Below, one piece after another: positions 42,904 through 52,096 of a stretch of 64,000 nt of DNA. Each line of letters starts with the position of its first letter. Position 1 is the stretch's first letter. A program made the position numbers and the translations under genes. This DNA comes from UBA4782 sp034430215 (GTDB lineage: Bacteria > Chloroflexota > Anaerolineae > Anaerolineales > Anaerolineaceae), in NCBI GenBank assembly GCA_034430215.1, contig DAOUFE010000036.1, forward strand, positions 1 to 64,000, read 5' to 3'. A model generated the notes under the pieces. It searched no databases and had not been told where the DNA came from. It saw only the letters and a list, made by a program, of their open reading frames with translations.

Positions 42904-44246
42904 AGGTCAACAAAATAGGCTTCAGCGGATCGATCCAACATTTCCTGCGTCATGGCAGGTTCAACACCAAGATAATGTGCAATATCCAGTAATTGGTCGC
43001 AAAGATCTCGTGGGTGAGAAGCGCGTAATTTCCGATTTCGTTTTACATACCATTCTTGTAACAGGTATGCCAACCCAGGTTCGTTATACGGTATCCCTTT
43101 TTGAGAAGCAACCCTTTTGAATATCTCACGATATTCATCATAACTGGGATCTCCAATTTCAACTTTATGGCGAAGCCGTCGTAAGAACGCCTCATCCACC
43201 AGGTCTTTGGGTGGAAGATTGGTGGAAAAGATCACTAAAACGTCAAAAGGTACTTCGATCTTTCTCCCTGTATGCAGAGATAAATAATCGATCCGGTTTT
43301 CGAGTGGCACAATCCAACGGTTAAGCAGATCGCGCGGTCGAACCTGCTGTCTGCCAAAATCATCGATCAGGAGAATACCGCCGTTTGCCTTCACCTGGAA
43401 GGGAGCTTCATAGTACTTGCGTACGTCATCAAAAACCAGGTCAAGACCTGTTAAAGTTAGCTCGCCTCCAGTAACAATAAACGGTCGTTTGATCTTTACC
43501 CAACGCGGGTCTCTGCGGGCTCCTGTCCGCAATCCACCACTTCCAGGTGGTGGTGCCTCGTCCTCTGGAGAAAGCTGGTGATTGACCGAGTCATATAACT
43601 TGATCACCTGGCCATCGACAAATAATGCATAGGGAATATACATCGCCTGTGACAGCACCATACTGCCAATCGCGCGCGCTACACTTGTTTTTCCGTCACC
43701 GGGAGGCCCATAAAGAAATATAGAAGTTCCCGAATTCACCGCTGGCCCAAGCCTATGAAATGTTTTTTCATTCAATGTAAGCTGAGACAATACCTGTTTC
43801 ATGACCTTTGCAGAGACCAGAGTGCGAGAACGACTTTGCTTTTGGCAGGAAATTATATAGTCTGACAATGGAACCGGAGCTGGACCGGCATACTGGCTTC
43901 GCTCCAGTGCTTCGCGCGCTCTGGCAATCCCTGATCCAGTAATGGCGTAAGTGTACGCGCCTTCACCCAACCCCATCTGCGATGACCGTACTTCGACTTG
44001 TTTTTCTCTTTTTAGAGCCTCCATCACCTGATCGACCACACCGGCAAAAGGCAAAGTGATCAACTCGGCAACTTTAAAGCCGCTCATATATCCTTGAAAA
44101 TACATCACTTTCAATACCAGGTCTTGCAACCAAAGCAATGACAAACCGGTATCTTCGATTTTATTGATAGGTGGTGGAATAAAAGCTGAAGATTGTGCAG
44201 TCGGCGCAGATGAAGAAGCAGGAGGCTTGGCGGGCATACTGGTCAT
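42900..44246 (-). CDS. AAA+ ATPase with N-terminal helical/winged region
   Basis: A 448-residue ATPase. Residues 1-150 are a Pro/Ala-rich start and a winged-helix-like region (MSGFKVAELITLPFAGVVDQVM). The AAA+ core has Walker A GPPGDGKTSVARA near 181, Walker B GGILLIDDFGRQ near 280, a sensor-1 Asn in VIFSTNLPP near 330, and a lid ending in HYLGVEPAMTQEMLD. The frame begins at GTG/ATG 44297, but ATG 44246 follows GGGAAGAG and avoids an unlikely N-terminus. The target process is unknown. Confidence 0.78.
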   Translation of the reverse strand: MTSMPAKPPASSSAPTAQSSAFIPPPINKIEDTGLSLLWLQDLVLKVMYFQGYMSGFKVAELITLPFAGVVDQVMEALKREKQVEVRSSQMGLGEGAYTYAITGSGIARAREALERSQYAGPAPVPLSDYIISCQKQSRSRTLVSAKVMKQVLSQLTLNEKTFHRLGPAVNSGTSIFLYGPPGDGKTSVARAIGSMVLSQAMYIPYALFVDGQVIKLYDSVNHQLSPEDEAPPPGSGGLRTGARRDPRWVKIKRPFIVTGGELTLTGLDLVFDDVRKYYEAPFQVKANGGILLIDDFGRQQVRPRDLLNRWIVPLENRIDYLSLHTGRKIEVPFDVLVIFSTNLPPKDLVDEAFLRRLRHKVEIGDPSYDEYREIFKRVASQKGIPYNEPGLAYLLQEWYVKRNRKLRASHPRDLCDQLLDIAHYLGVEPAMTQEMLDRSAEAYFVDL

Positions 44247-44308
44247 ATCTCTTCCCTCACACTGAATTTGTTTGATGTAGATTATAGCACACACCATTCT
44301 TGTGCCGC

Positions 44309-44337
44309 TTGCGCTGGTATTTATGCTCTTTTATAAT
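44309..44337 (+). promoter_or_regulatory. Promoter of the glycosyltransferase gene
   Basis: TTGCGC (44309-44314), 17-bp spacer, TATAAT (44332-44337), then 7 nt to ATG 44345. Leaderless transcript predicted. Confidence 0.65.
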
Positions 44338-44344
44338 TATTCTA

Positions 44345-45028
44345 ATGAAAATTAGTGTGATCATTCCAGTATTTAATGAAGATTCCACCATATCTACGAT
44401 TGTTGAACGCGTAAAAGCAACCAGAATTCCTGGTGAAATTTTGATTGTCGATGATGGGTCAACAGATAACACCCGCACATTGCTTTCAGAGATGGACGGT
44501 AAGGAAAATGTCCGTGTGATCCTGCATGAAAAAAATCTGGGTAAGGGCAGCGCAGTTCGTACTGGTATCGATCACGTAACAGGTGATGTGATCATCATTC
44601 AAGACGCTGACCTGGAATATGATCCCAGGGAATATAGCAATCTCTTAAAACCGATTATTGAAGGTTTGGCAGATGTAGTTTATGGTTCAAGGTTTTTAGG
44701 TGCAGCCAGGCGACCCATCCTTTTTTGGAACATGGTTGCCAATAAGCTGTTGACTTTCGTAACGAACATCCTGTTTAACAACATACTCAGTGATATGGAA
44801 ACAGGTTACAAGGTATTTCGTAAAGAAGTCGTTCAAGGAATGCCACTACATGCCAGGCGTTTCGATTTTGAACCTGAGTTCACAGCTAAGATTCTTAAAC
44901 GGAAAGTCCGGATCGTGGAAGTTCCTATTGCTTTTTTTCCGCGCGATTACAGTCAGGGGAAGAAAATTAAAACAAAAGACGCGTTTGAAGCAATGTGGAC
45001 TTTGATCAAATACCGGTTTGTTGATTAA
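44345..45028 (+). CDS. Family 2 glycosyltransferase (DPM1-like)
   Basis: A 227-residue GT-A enzyme resembling dolichyl/polyprenyl-phosphate mannosyl- or glucosyltransferases: ISVIIPVFNEDSTI at 3-16, VDDGSTDNT near 38, QDADLEYDP near 88 (DxD region) and YSQGKKIKTKDAFEAMWTL at the end. No membrane helices, so it works at the inner face of the membrane. ATG 44345 is 7 nt after a TATAAT box. The longer frame from 44300 would overlap the promoter and is rejected. Confidence 0.86.
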   Translation: MKISVIIPVFNEDSTISTIVERVKATRIPGEILIVDDGSTDNTRTLLSEMDGKENVRVILHEKNLGKGSAVRTGIDHVTGDVIIIQDADLEYDPREYSNLLKPIIEGLADVVYGSRFLGAARRPILFWNMVANKLLTFVTNILFNNILSDMETGYKVFRKEVVQGMPLHARRFDFEPEFTAKILKRKVRIVEVPIAFFPRDYSQGKKIKTKDAFEAMWTLIKYRFVD

Positions 45029-45939
45029 TGATCAACGCGATCTTTCTTTCCATTCAGCCGAAGTTGAACTAATACCACCCCGACAGCAGCAAATGCCATT
45101 CCTACCCATTGCTGGGGAGACAATTTCTCACCAAGAATAAAGAAAGCCAAAAGAGCGATTTGTATCAGCATGGTGCTGTTGATCAGGCTTGATTCCATAG
45201 CAGTGATTGTCCTCAGTGTGTAATTCCACAAGTTGAACGCAATTGCAGTATTCAGGATCGCCAGCCAAAGGATAATTCCCCAACCCTTCAAGGAGATTAC
45301 TGGAATACCCTGGGAAATTGCACCGGTTACCAACAGCAGAATTGACCCTATACCCATACTGATGGTTGTAACCACCATTACAGGAATCTTTTTCGTGCGG
45401 TTGATCCCCCTACCCAAGATTGAGGAAAAAGCATTGGAAAACACACCAATCAACACAGCCACAATACCTGCGACCTGTGCATTTTCGAAAGCAGAAGGAA
45501 AAAAGTATAACCCGACACCAGTGAGATTGATCGCCATGCCAATCCATTGCAACTTCGAAGGTGTCTCATGTAACATTATCACTCCCAACATCGAGACCAT
45601 CAATGGTGTCATGTTCAATAATAAACTGACCGTCATAGCAGGCAAGACTTTAAGTCCCAGGAATTGAGCACCCTGCGAAACTGCATACCATAACACCCCC
45701 AACAAAATGAGACCCGACCAATCCCGTTTGTTGAGGTTCCGAATACATTCACAATTCTCTCTTTTCAATAAAAATGGAAGTAGGCAGAGGGTTGCCACCC
45801 CATAACGAAGCCCTGCAAAAGAAATTGCCGGGATGTCTTCCAAACCAAATTTAATGAGCACCCAGGAAGTGGACCAGAGGAATGCGACAAATAATCCGAG
45901 ACAAATTGCGATGACTCTATTCGACGGCCTGGGTTTCAT
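45025..45939 (-). CDS. EamA/DMT-superfamily transporter
   Basis: A 304-residue membrane protein with about ten helices in two EamA repeats; LLLNMTPLMVSMLGVIMLHE and LINSTMLIQIALLAFFILGEKL mark the ends of the repeats. Not closely similar to the EamA protein at 14750. It ends in a short basic tail, overlaps the convergent glycosyltransferase by 4 bp, and starts 4 bp after recJ. The substrate is unknown. Confidence 0.8.
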   Translation of the reverse strand: MKPRPSNRVIAICLGLFVAFLWSTSWVLIKFGLEDIPAISFAGLRYGVATLCLLPFLLKRENCECIRNLNKRDWSGLILLGVLWYAVSQGAQFLGLKVLPAMTVSLLLNMTPLMVSMLGVIMLHETPSKLQWIGMAINLTGVGLYFFPSAFENAQVAGIVAVLIGVFSNAFSSILGRGINRTKKIPVMVVTTISMGIGSILLLVTGAISQGIPVISLKGWGIILWLAILNTAIAFNLWNYTLRTITAMESSLINSTMLIQIALLAFFILGEKLSPQQWVGMAFAAVGVVLVQLRLNGKKDRVDH

Positions 45940-45943
45940 GATC

Positions 45944-47671
45944 CTATTCCTTTGAATTATTTTGTGATGACCGAATGTCTCGAATATTCAGTTGTGTTTG
46001 TTCGATACCTTTATAGGAATTTTTTTCAAAGGTGTAAGAAATATCTACAAATTTGGGGAGGGTTTCTTTTAAATGTCCCTGACGAAAAGCAATAGCGTCA
46101 TAAACAACCCCACCTGCTTTCAATTTTAACTTCAAATGCCGCCCTTCGCCTACTGGCCAAAATTGCATAACCTGTACATTGTATGAACAAAAGACCGCTT
46201 CAGGATTTGTTTGTCCAGTCGGTTCCAGTTTGTTTAAGGCATCAAAAATCTCTGCTGGTCTGACTTTTTCAAGCTGGATTTCCTGATCGATGATCAATTC
46301 GGGATTCAATTCCATTTCCCCCAGTTCTCTCTTCGCAATACTTTCCAGACGTTCGCGGAATGAAAGCTCATTTTCTGGCAGTAAAGTAAAACCTGCAGCC
46401 ATGGCATGCCCACCGTGATGCTCGAATAAATCGGTACATTCATCTAAAGCTTTAGTGATGTGAAATTCTGGTATAGAACGACATGATGCACGAATTTGAC
46501 CTTCTTCGATTTGACCCACTATCGCGGGGCGGTAATATTTTTCGACCAGTTTGGATGCCACCAATCCGACAATCCCTTTATTGAATTCCGGATTAAACGC
46601 AATGATGATATCAGCTTCGGGTTTTTCAGCCAGCAGAAATTCAGCTTTTTCAACATGTTCGCGGGTTTGTTCCTGCCGTCTCCTGTTCAGGTCATCCAAC
46701 TGCTGAGCAAGTTTTCCTGTCACATTAATGTCATCTGACATTAACAGGTCATAAGCCATCTGAGCAGTTTCTAACCTGCCAGAAGCGTTCAAACGCGGAC
46801 CGATTCCAAAACCAATATCGTGTGCATTAAGTTTTTCGATCGAAATTCCTGCCACATTTGCCAGAGAACGCAATCCCAGGCGCTTCCCAAAATGCAACTC
46901 GTTTAATCCTGCTTTCACAAGAGTACGATTCTCACCAGTGAGTGGAACAATATCAGCCACTGTCCCTACAGCCACCAGATCGTAGAAGTCTTCAACCCTT
47001 TTTATTGCAGGGGGCTGCTTTTTGTAAAGCGCTTCGCAAAGTTTAAAAGCCAGCCCTACCCCAGCCAGATTCTTTTCAGGATAAAGATCTCCTTCTTGTT
47101 TTGGACAGATCACTGCCAGCGCTTCAGGTACCTTTTCACGCGGTTCGTGATGGTCAGTAATGATTAGATCTTTTCCCAATCCATTCCAGAAATCCACTTC
47201 CGGCCAGGAGCGAATGCCGCAATCTACTGTAATGAGTAAGTCCACTCCTTCATCAAATAATTTCTGGAGGGGTTCTTTACTTAATCCATATCCTTCTTCA
47301 AACCGGTTAGGAATGAATCCCCGGACTCTGGCATCCATAGCTTGCAAGGCCTGAACCAATAGCGCTGTTGCGGTAACTCCATCAACATCATAATCGCCAT
47401 ATACTGCAATGAATTCCTGCTTTTCCAATGCCTGGAGGATCCGGGCAATTGCTTTCTCCATTCCCATCAATAGAAAAGGATCATGGATACTGCCCTGTTT
47501 GTTTATGTAGATTTCTGCATCTTCCTGTGAATGAATACCGCGGTTATACAGCAATTGTTGCAGTATCTCCGGATAACCTGCAAGCTTTGATTTGATTTCG
47601 TCAGGTATGGAGGTTCTTACCACCCACTTTTTTTGTGGTGGAACATGATTATTCAAATGTACTCTCCCCAA
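45944..47671 (-). CDS. recJ: Single-stranded-DNA-specific exonuclease RecJ
   Basis: A 5'-3' ssDNA exonuclease for recombination and mismatch repair. The 575-residue DHH-family protein has VYGDYDVDGVTATALL near 90-105, TDHHEPRE near 170, GPRLNASGRLETAQMA near 290, and the DHHA1 segment EHHGGHAMAAGF near 415, followed by the OB-fold C-terminus. The length is typical of RecJ. It lies 6 bp downstream of alr. Confidence 0.93.
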   Translation of the reverse strand: MGRVHLNNHVPPQKKWVVRTSIPDEIKSKLAGYPEILQQLLYNRGIHSQEDAEIYINKQGSIHDPFLLMGMEKAIARILQALEKQEFIAVYGDYDVDGVTATALLVQALQAMDARVRGFIPNRFEEGYGLSKEPLQKLFDEGVDLLITVDCGIRSWPEVDFWNGLGKDLIITDHHEPREKVPEALAVICPKQEGDLYPEKNLAGVGLAFKLCEALYKKQPPAIKRVEDFYDLVAVGTVADIVPLTGENRTLVKAGLNELHFGKRLGLRSLANVAGISIEKLNAHDIGFGIGPRLNASGRLETAQMAYDLLMSDDINVTGKLAQQLDDLNRRRQEQTREHVEKAEFLLAEKPEADIIIAFNPEFNKGIVGLVASKLVEKYYRPAIVGQIEEGQIRASCRSIPEFHITKALDECTDLFEHHGGHAMAAGFTLLPENELSFRERLESIAKRELGEMELNPELIIDQEIQLEKVRPAEIFDALNKLEPTGQTNPEAVFCSYNVQVMQFWPVGEGRHLKLKLKAGGVVYDAIAFRQGHLKETLPKFVDISYTFEKNSYKGIEQTQLNIRDIRSSQNNSKE

Positions 47672-47677
47672 AAATCG

Positions 47678-48790
47678 TTATTGTATATAAATCCGTGGTA
47701 AACGAGCAGACATACCACACACCACCTCATACGGGATGGTTCCCCATTCTTTTGCCAGTTCTTCTGCCCGAATCCGTTGTTTTCCCTGGCTGCCGATCAA
47801 CACCACTTCATCACCAATTTTTGCCTCGGGAATTTCATCAAGAAGGACCATACATTGATCCATGCAAACCGCACCTAATACGGGGGCTTTCTTCCCGTGG
47901 ATTAATGCATGCCCACCAAAGGTTCTACGAAAGCCATCAGCATATCCAACACCTACCACACCAATCCTCTCTTCCTTCGGTGTGAAATAGTAATGACCAT
48001 AACTGATACCATGACCTGCAGGTAGCATCTTTACGGATGTCAATCGTGACTTAAAAGCAAGTGCAGGTTGAAAATCTGCCGGTAATGGAGTTGATGGAGA
48101 GGGATCCATTCCATAAATAGAGATACCAGTTCGTACCAGATTAAATCTTGCATCCGGATAATTAAGTGTCCCCGCTGAATTACTGGCATGTACTAGAGAT
48201 GGCTGTATCCCACTCTTTCGGAGATCAGAAAGGATCTGATTGAACCGTACGATTTGATCAGAGGTAGTATCGACATCAGGCTCATCTGCCCGTGCAAAGT
48301 GTGTGAATACTCCTTCCAATGTCAGGTGAGGAAATTCCATCACTTTTCTGGCAAAATCGACACAACCTTGTAGATGAAATCCCAATCTACCCATGCCAGT
48401 ATCAAATTTCAGGTGGATTTTGGCACTGCCACCAGCTTTCCCTGCCTTTTCCGAATACATGGCAGCTGTATCTACATCATAAACCGCCAGGGTTATATTT
48501 CGTTTAACAGCTTCTGCTACCATATCAGGTGGAGTGTAACCCATTACCAAAACCCTGGCATTTGGTGCTGCTTCCAAGACCTGGATCGCTTCTTCTACAC
48601 GAGCCACACCAAACCAGGTGACTCCTGCTCCAAATGCAGTTTTCACAACCTCTGGCATTCCATGTCCATAGGCATTTGCTTTCACAATTGCCATAACCTG
48701 CTTGCCTGTCATTTTCTGCAACAGGTGAATGTTGTTCTGAATTGCCCCTAGATCAATTTCTAGCCAACTGGTACAAATTGAAGATTCCAT
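47678..48790 (-). CDS. alr: Alanine racemase
   Basis: Makes D-alanine for peptidoglycan. The 370-residue fold-type III PLP enzyme has the PLP Lys in MAIVKANAYGHGM near residue 30-42, the catalytic Tyr in ISIYGMDPSP-context near 250, and the C-terminal VCMDQCMVLLDEIP. The frame opens at 48826, but ATG 48790 lies 7 nt after a TATACT box and gives the usual WLEIDLGAIQNN N-terminus, so it is chosen. Confidence 0.92.
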   Translation of the reverse strand: MESSICTSWLEIDLGAIQNNIHLLQKMTGKQVMAIVKANAYGHGMPEVVKTAFGAGVTWFGVARVEEAIQVLEAAPNARVLVMGYTPPDMVAEAVKRNITLAVYDVDTAAMYSEKAGKAGGSAKIHLKFDTGMGRLGFHLQGCVDFARKVMEFPHLTLEGVFTHFARADEPDVDTTSDQIVRFNQILSDLRKSGIQPSLVHASNSAGTLNYPDARFNLVRTGISIYGMDPSPSTPLPADFQPALAFKSRLTSVKMLPAGHGISYGHYYFTPKEERIGVVGVGYADGFRRTFGGHALIHGKKAPVLGAVCMDQCMVLLDEIPEAKIGDEVVLIGSQGKQRIRAEELAKEWGTIPYEVVCGMSARLPRIYIQ

Positions 48791-48797
48791 GAGCGCA

Positions 48798-48826
48798 AGT
48801 ATAAACGCGCAGCCACCATCAAGCAA
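48798..48826 (-). promoter_or_regulatory. Promoter of alr
   Basis: On the minus strand TTGCTT (48826-48821), 17-bp spacer, TATACT (48803-48798), then 7 nt to the ATG. Leaderless transcript predicted for alr-recJ. Confidence 0.65.
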
Positions 48827-48840
48827 GAGGCATTTTCAGA

Positions 48841-48846
48841 TATAAT
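48841..48846 (+). promoter_or_regulatory. -10 box of the SLC13-like permease gene
   Basis: TATAAT, 8 nt before ATG 48855. No convincing -35 box; the expected position overlaps the divergent alr -35. Confidence 0.5.
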
Positions 48847-48854
48847 CATTCACA

Positions 48855-50132
48855 ATGAACACCCATGCCCTGATTACTTTGATCATTACAATAATTTTTG
48901 CCGTTCTCATCATCAGCGATAAATTTCGACCTGATCTCTTGGCTATGGTAGTTATGGTTATCCTGGGTTTGGTGGGATTAGTGAAGCCAGATGAGATTTT
49001 TTCAGGCTTCAGTAGTTCACCAGTTATGACATTGATTGGGATATTCATTATCTCTGAAGGGTTGCATCTGACGGGAATCTCTGCATGGATAAGCAGAATT
49101 CTTTTCCAATTGGGCAGAAATTCGGAAAGGATGACCATTCTATGGGTAACGCTTATTTCTGCAAGTCTCTCCCTGTTCATGAATAATGTTGCAGCAGTCG
49201 GAATTTTGCTTCCTTCTGTCAGGTCTCTCTCACGAAAAACCCAGATTGCGCCTGGTAAATTGCTCATTCCTTTAAGCTACGGCACCCTTCTGGGTGGGAT
49301 GGCTACATTATTCACAACATCCAATATTATCGCCAGCGGAGCATTACGAGTTGCGGGTTATCAGGAATTTAAGCTGCTTGATTTTCTTCCTATTGGAATA
49401 CCAGTTGTTCTGGCTGGAGCTATTTATCTGATAACTTTTGGCAGAAACCTTCTAACCGGCACCCCGACTGCAACACAACCCCTTGTCGAGAATAATGACC
49501 TGTTGCTTACAGAAAATGAAGGACGCACAATAGAAAATCCTAAAAAAACTATTATTGCGATCATTATTACCCTGCTAACTTTGGTAGTCACTGCAACTAA
49601 TCTGGCATCTGTTGCGCTGGGAGTCATGGCTGGTGCAACTCTTATGATGATCACCGGTTGTATCAAGCCGTCAGAAGCATTTCAGGCAATTGAATGGAAA
49701 ATCATTTTTCTCATTGCCGGTATATGGCCGCTTTCCATAGCTATTCGTACCAGTGGATTGGCAGATTTTCTCATCAATTCCATTGGCTTTCAAAACCTGC
49801 ATCTTTCTCCTCTTTGGATAGCAGCAATCTTGATCTTCATTGCCCTGATATTTACACAATTCATGAGTAGTCAGGTATCTGCTCTGGTATTGATCCCGAT
49901 TATATTTTCTGTTTCCGCTCAAACTGGTGCTGATATACGTGGAATGGCGATGGCGGTTGCATTAGGTTGCTCATTGGGGTTCCTTACCCCTTATGGCCAC
50001 CCCGTCAATCTCATGGTGATGAAACCAGGAGGGTATCGTTTTAAGGATTTTGTTCGCGTTGGTGCACCTCTGACAATGATCACAATAGCAGTTATTTTAG
50101 TTGGTTTAGCACTCTTCTGGAATCTGGCATAA
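48855..50132 (+). CDS. SLC13/ArsB-like ion-transporter superfamily permease
   Basis: A 425-residue membrane protein with about eleven hydrophobic segments. The two inverted repeats carry the hairpin motifs FMNNVAAVGILLPSV (near 110) and FMSSQVSALVLIPII (near 335), and GGMATLFTTSNIIASGAL follows the first, as in DASS/CitT-type anion permeases. Substrates may be dicarboxylates, sulfate or other anions. It has no TrkA-C domains between the halves. Confidence 0.8.
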   Translation: MNTHALITLIITIIFAVLIISDKFRPDLLAMVVMVILGLVGLVKPDEIFSGFSSSPVMTLIGIFIISEGLHLTGISAWISRILFQLGRNSERMTILWVTLISASLSLFMNNVAAVGILLPSVRSLSRKTQIAPGKLLIPLSYGTLLGGMATLFTTSNIIASGALRVAGYQEFKLLDFLPIGIPVVLAGAIYLITFGRNLLTGTPTATQPLVENNDLLLTENEGRTIENPKKTIIAIIITLLTLVVTATNLASVALGVMAGATLMMITGCIKPSEAFQAIEWKIIFLIAGIWPLSIAIRTSGLADFLINSIGFQNLHLSPLWIAAILIFIALIFTQFMSSQVSALVLIPIIFSVSAQTGADIRGMAMAVALGCSLGFLTPYGHPVNLMVMKPGGYRFKDFVRVGAPLTMITIAVILVGLALFWNLA

Positions 50133-50140
50133 TAAATATT

Positions 50141-50146
50141 TATAAT
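50141..50146 (+). promoter_or_regulatory. -10 box of tgt
   Basis: TATAAT ends 7 nt before ATG 50154 and overlaps the alternative upstream ATG 50145, which supports the shorter start. Confidence 0.5.
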
Positions 50147-50153
50147 GAAATCT

Positions 50154-51278
50154 ATGTTTACTTTCGAACTACTTGCACAAGACGGAAATGCTCGCGCGGG
50201 TGTTTTTCACACCCCGCATGGAGATATCCCAACCCCAATATTTGCCCCGGTAGGCACCCAGGCAACGGTTAAAGCTCTTACCCCTGCACAAGTGAAAGAT
50301 ACTGGTGCCTCATTGGTGCTGGCAAATACATACCACCTGTTCTTGCGCCCAGGTGCTGAACTGATGGCAGAGATGGGTGGGCTGCATCAATTCATGCAAT
50401 GGCCACAGCCCATTCTTACCGATTCTGGCGGCTTTCAAGTCTTTTCTCTAGCAGAAACACGTAAGATCGATGATGATGGCGTTACCTTCAAAAGTCATAT
50501 CGATGGTTCGATGCAGCGCCTGACGCCAGAAAAATCTATCGAGGTCCAAGAATTGTTGGGGGCAGATATCATCATGGCATTTGATGAATGTGCTTCTCCT
50601 TATGACCGGGAGAATATTACCAAAGCCATGAATCACACTCACCGCTGGGCTGAACGATGCTTAAAAGCACATGACCGGCTCGATCAAGCACTCTTTGGCA
50701 TCGTTCAGGGAGGTGTATTTCCCGAACTTCGTCAACAGTCAGCGGAATTTATTGCATCTCTGGGTTTTCCAGGTCATGCAATTGGCGGACTTTCTGTCGG
50801 TGAAACCAAGGCTGAAATGGCAGCCATGATCGAGGTGGTGAATGCCGTTCTTCCTTTAGACAAGCCGCGTTACCTCATGGGTGTTGGCGCCCCGGAAGAC
50901 CTGGTGGAAGGGATACAGCGTGGGATTGACATATTCGATTGTGTGCTTCCCACGCGCCTTGCACGCCATCAGGCAGCCATGACACTTACGGGACGGATGA
51001 ATATGCTGAACGCAATCTATACGCATGATCCTCAACCTATTGATTCAACCTGTCCTTGTTATACGTGCCAGGGTTTCAGCCGTGCATACATCCGGCACCT
51101 GATCGTATCCCGCGAAATGTTGGCTTCTACATTGCTTTCCATTCACAACATTACCACCCTGTTAAGACTCGTTCGATCCGCCCGTCAGGCTATCATGGAA
51201 CATCGGTATCAGCAATTTGCATTAGAATTCTACGAAAAATATAAACCATTTAATCATTCGCCGGAGATCATTCAATGA
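50154..51278 (+). CDS. tgt: Queuine/preQ1 tRNA-guanine transglycosylase
   Basis: Exchanges guanine 34 in GUN-anticodon tRNAs for a queuosine precursor. The 374-residue TIM-barrel protein has LTDSGGFQVFS near 88 (catalytic Asp), GVGAPEDLVEGI near 243, the nucleophile in FDCVLPTRLAR near 262, and the zinc site CPCYTCQGF...H near 302-330. ATG 50154 is taken over ATG 50145, which lies inside the -10 box. Coupled by ATGA overlap with uppP. Confidence 0.93.
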   Translation: MFTFELLAQDGNARAGVFHTPHGDIPTPIFAPVGTQATVKALTPAQVKDTGASLVLANTYHLFLRPGAELMAEMGGLHQFMQWPQPILTDSGGFQVFSLAETRKIDDDGVTFKSHIDGSMQRLTPEKSIEVQELLGADIIMAFDECASPYDRENITKAMNHTHRWAERCLKAHDRLDQALFGIVQGGVFPELRQQSAEFIASLGFPGHAIGGLSVGETKAEMAAMIEVVNAVLPLDKPRYLMGVGAPEDLVEGIQRGIDIFDCVLPTRLARHQAAMTLTGRMNMLNAIYTHDPQPIDSTCPCYTCQGFSRAYIRHLIVSREMLASTLLSIHNITTLLRLVRSARQAIMEHRYQQFALEFYEKYKPFNHSPEIIQ

Positions 51279-52096
51279 CATTCTTACAATCAATCATTTT
51301 GGGTGTTGTTCAAGGCATCACAGAATTTTTACCCATATCAAGCTCTGCGCATCTTGCCCTTATTCCTTTCTTTTTCAATTGGAATTTAGACGAACAGGTT
51401 GTTTTTCCTTTTGATGTTCTTGTACAGTTAGGTACACTACTGGCAGTAATTGTTTACTTCTGGAAAGACATCTGGCAGATACTGGCAGGATGCTGGAAAG
51501 CTCTGCTTTCTCGCAACCTGAAGGATAACGAGCCTGCGCGTCTTGGGCTTCTGGTAGTTCTGGCAACCATTCCCGCTGGTGTTTTCGGCTTGTTGGTCAA
51601 AGACCAGGTAGAAGCAGCATTCCACTCCGCGTTAGCGGTTGGCATCTTTTTACTTGTCACTGCTCTGCTATTATTTCTGGCAGAATGGTTTGGAAAACGC
51701 ATCCGAAGTCTTTCCAAATTAAGCTGGCTGGATGCGATCCTCATTGGTTTGGCACAGGCATTGTCGATATTCCCCGGTGTTTCCCGTTCTGGATCCACCA
51801 TCTCTGCTGGCATGCTGCGTAATATCGAACGCCCTGCTGCTGCCAGGTTTTCATTCCTCATGTCTATTCCAATTTTCGTCGCTGCGGGGGTTTCAAGCAT
51901 CGAAGACCTGATAGCAATCCCCAATTTTTCGAGTTTTCTACCTGTCATTGCAGTTGGTTTTATTGCCGCCGCGGTGGTGGGATACCTTTCCATCCATTGG
52001 CTTTTATCTTTCTTGAACAAACACTCTTTCAAGGGTTTTGCCATTTACTGCGTGGTTCTTGGACTACTTGCCATAGGAGTATATGCAATTCACTAG
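51275..52096 (+). CDS. uppP: Undecaprenyl-diphosphatase (BacA/UppP)
   Basis: Recycles the peptidoglycan lipid carrier by dephosphorylating undecaprenyl pyrophosphate at the membrane. The 273-residue polytopic protein has GITEFLPISSSAHL at 14-27 and FPGVSRSGSTI near 163, both catalytic signatures. The length is typical. It overlaps tgt by 4 bp and the next lipoprotein gene by 14 bp. Confidence 0.95.
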   Translation: MTFLQSIILGVVQGITEFLPISSSAHLALIPFFFNWNLDEQVVFPFDVLVQLGTLLAVIVYFWKDIWQILAGCWKALLSRNLKDNEPARLGLLVVLATIPAGVFGLLVKDQVEAAFHSALAVGIFLLVTALLLFLAEWFGKRIRSLSKLSWLDAILIGLAQALSIFPGVSRSGSTISAGMLRNIERPAAARFSFLMSIPIFVAAGVSSIEDLIAIPNFSSFLPVIAVGFIAAAVVGYLSIHWLLSFLNKHSFKGFAIYCVVLGLLAIGVYAIH

